From: Phycisphaerales bacterium
Lineage (GTDB): Bacteria; Planctomycetota; Phycisphaerae; Tepidisphaerales; Tepidisphaeraceae
Direction of reading: 5' to 3'
Assembly (NCBI GenBank): GCA_028288905.1
Contig: JAQGHJ010000054.1
Location: forward strand, 1-8,562
Length of the DNA: 8,562 nucleotides
In this document: piece after piece, positions 7,486-8,562 of the stretch
Layout of the letters: every line of letters begins with the position of its first letter
Numbering within the stretch: position 1 is the first letter of the stretch
Notes under the pieces: generated by a model
The model's input: the letters and a program-made list of their open reading frames with translations, nothing else
The model's database searches: none
Told to the model about the DNA's origin: nothing
Position numbers and translations under genes: made by a program

Positions 7486-8415
7486 ATGCCGCAGTCCGTG
7501 TTTCTACCGCCGCCTCCCGCGTTCGCCCGCGCCCTCGCCCGCCGCACGTCCGTGCGGTCGGCCGACACCGACTGCCTCCGCCTCGTCGACGGGGCCGGCG
7601 ACGGGCTGCCCGACCTGTTCGTCGACGACCTCGCCGGCCGGTGGCTCGCCCAGACGCGCGGGGCGAACTTGCCGGTGTGGTTGCCGGCTGCCGCCGCGGC
7701 GCACGGTGCCCGGTCGCTCTACTGGAAGCGGCTCGACCAGACGGAAAAGCAGCCGCCGGTCCACGTTGCCGGCGAGCCGGTCCTTGAGCCGTTCGGCGTC
7801 CGCGAGAACGGGCTGACCTACCTGATCGACTTCGCGGCCGGGTACTCGCAGGGGCTGTTCCTCGACCAGCGGCTGAACCGCAAGCGGGTGCGTGAACTGG
7901 CCCGGCCGGGCGGATCGGTGATGAACCTGTTCGCCTACACCTGCGGCTTCTCCGTCGCGGCCGCGGCCGGCGGGGCGAGGACGGTCAGCGTCGACCTTTC
8001 CAAGCCGTCGCTGGAGTGGGGCCGGCGGAATTTCGAGGCGAACGGGCTCGACCCGGCGGGCCACGAGTTCGTCGCCGGCGAGGCGGCCGACCAGCTCAAG
8101 CGGTTCGGCAAGAAGGACCGGCGGTTCGACGTCGTCGTGCTCGACCCGCCGACGTTCAGCCGGGACAAGAAGGGGAACGTGTTCCGCGTCGAGCGCGACT
8201 TCGGCACGCACGCCGGGGCCGCCCTTCGGCTGCTATCACCCGGCGGGTCGCTGCTGTGTACGACGAACCAGCGGACGATGACCCGGCCGGCGTTCGAGGC
8301 GCTAATCCGGAGCGGTGCGGGCGAGCCGGCCGCGTGGCGGTGCCGGTTCGACCCGATGCCGCCGGACTTCACGGGGGAGCCGTACCTGAAGGTGTGTTGG
8401 GTGAGCCGGCGGTGA
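7486..8415 (+). CDS. SAM-dependent RNA methyltransferase, RlmI/RlmK-like (COG1092)
   Basis: This 309-residue class I methyltransferase probably makes m5C in 23S rRNA or another RNA. The N-terminal part (about 25-60, 'LRLVDGAGDGLPDLFVDDLAG') matches the linker domain that follows the PUA domain in RlmI. The characteristic 'YSQGLFLDQRLNRKRV' is at 120-135. SAM-binding motif I is 'VMNLFAYTCGFSVAAAAGGA' (145-164), the acidic ribose-binding residue is D170, and the catalytic-site motif is DPPTFS (220-225). A late-motif cysteine region is less clear ('SLLCTTNQ', 255-262). RlmI proteins of about 395 residues begin with a PUA domain that is missing here, so RNA recognition must differ. The ATG at 7486 has no Shine-Dalgarno. 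An alternative is a generic COG1092 methyltransferase with a different RNA substrate. Confidence 0.88.
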   Translation: MPQSVFLPPPPAFARALARRTSVRSADTDCLRLVDGAGDGLPDLFVDDLAGRWLAQTRGANLPVWLPAAAAAHGARSLYWKRLDQTEKQPPVHVAGEPVLEPFGVRENGLTYLIDFAAGYSQGLFLDQRLNRKRVRELARPGGSVMNLFAYTCGFSVAAAAGGARTVSVDLSKPSLEWGRRNFEANGLDPAGHEFVAGEAADQLKRFGKKDRRFDVVVLDPPTFSRDKKGNVFRVERDFGTHAGAALRLLSPGGSLLCTTNQRTMTRPAFEALIRSGAGEPAAWRCRFDPMPPDFTGEPYLKVCWVSRR

Positions 8416-8521
8416 GGGGCAAGGGGCCGTGGACGAATGTCCGGAGCCGCGAAGGGGCGAAGGCGTCACGGCCCAGCGAGCGGGTTCTGAGTCGGGTGTT
8501 CCGCCGTGAGCCCTCCACGGA

Positions 8522-8547
8522 TGTCATCCTGAGCGGAGCGACGGACC
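8522..8547. repeat. Fragment of a dispersed 'GTCATCCTGAGCGGAGCGA' intergenic repeat
   Basis: GTCATCCTGAGCGGAGCGA followed by CGGACC resembles a short intergenic repeat I recall from many bacterial genomes, including planctomycetes. Its minus-strand translation gives the familiar spurious peptide SVAPLRMT. It lies in non-coding sequence after the methyltransferase stop and near the window edge. Its function is unknown. Confidence 0.5.
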
Positions 8548-8562
8548 CCTGGCCCACCGCGC

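Noticed and set aside
8427..8520. CCGTGGA and TCCACGG as a terminator stem after the methyltransferase
   Set aside because: It is only 7 bp with an 80-nt loop, which is expected by chance.

Overview
The window looks like chromosomal DNA of a planctomycete, most likely a Gemmata-type relative. The base composition is very GC-rich. The pseudopilin with the planctomycete-style N-terminus and its small membrane-anchored partner are characteristic of that group, and the gaps between genes hold long inverted repeats. This placement is inference from protein style, not from a marker gene.

Layout from left to right. Positions 1-87 (minus) hold the first 29 residues of a gene resembling dihydropyrimidinase/hydantoinase. 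An 84-bp gap, mostly filled by an inverted repeat (98-165), separates it from a class III PLP aminotransferase (172-1500, minus). Upstream of that, also on minus, is a translationally overlapping pair: a small single-pass membrane protein with a CPDC motif (2660-3124) and a type II secretion/type IV pilin-like pseudopilin (1621-2670). A gap of about 680 bp with a perfect 17-bp hairpin follows. Then comes a CoA-acylating methylmalonate-semialdehyde dehydrogenase on plus (3802-5349). It converges on peptide chain release factor 3 (5466-7064, minus). A 421-bp divergent gap with a 34-bp inverted-repeat element (7237-7350) separates prfC from an RlmI-like SAM-dependent RNA methyltransferase (7486-8415, plus). 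The right edge (8522-8547) carries a fragment resembling a widely dispersed intergenic repeat.

How the genes fit together. The dihydropyrimidinase, aminotransferase and MMSDH genes match successive parts of reductive pyrimidine degradation. Dihydrouracil or dihydrothymine is ring-opened, the resulting beta-amino acid is transaminated, and the semialdehyde is oxidised to acetyl-CoA or propionyl-CoA. The dihydropyrimidine dehydrogenase and beta-ureidopropionase steps are not in the window. The pseudopilin pair sits inside this cluster without an obvious metabolic link. prfC and the methyltransferase are translation-related housekeeping genes.

No phage, CRISPR, transposase, rRNA or tRNA was seen. 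The least explained items are the pseudopilin/CPDC-protein pair and the distinct intergenic inverted-repeat structures.
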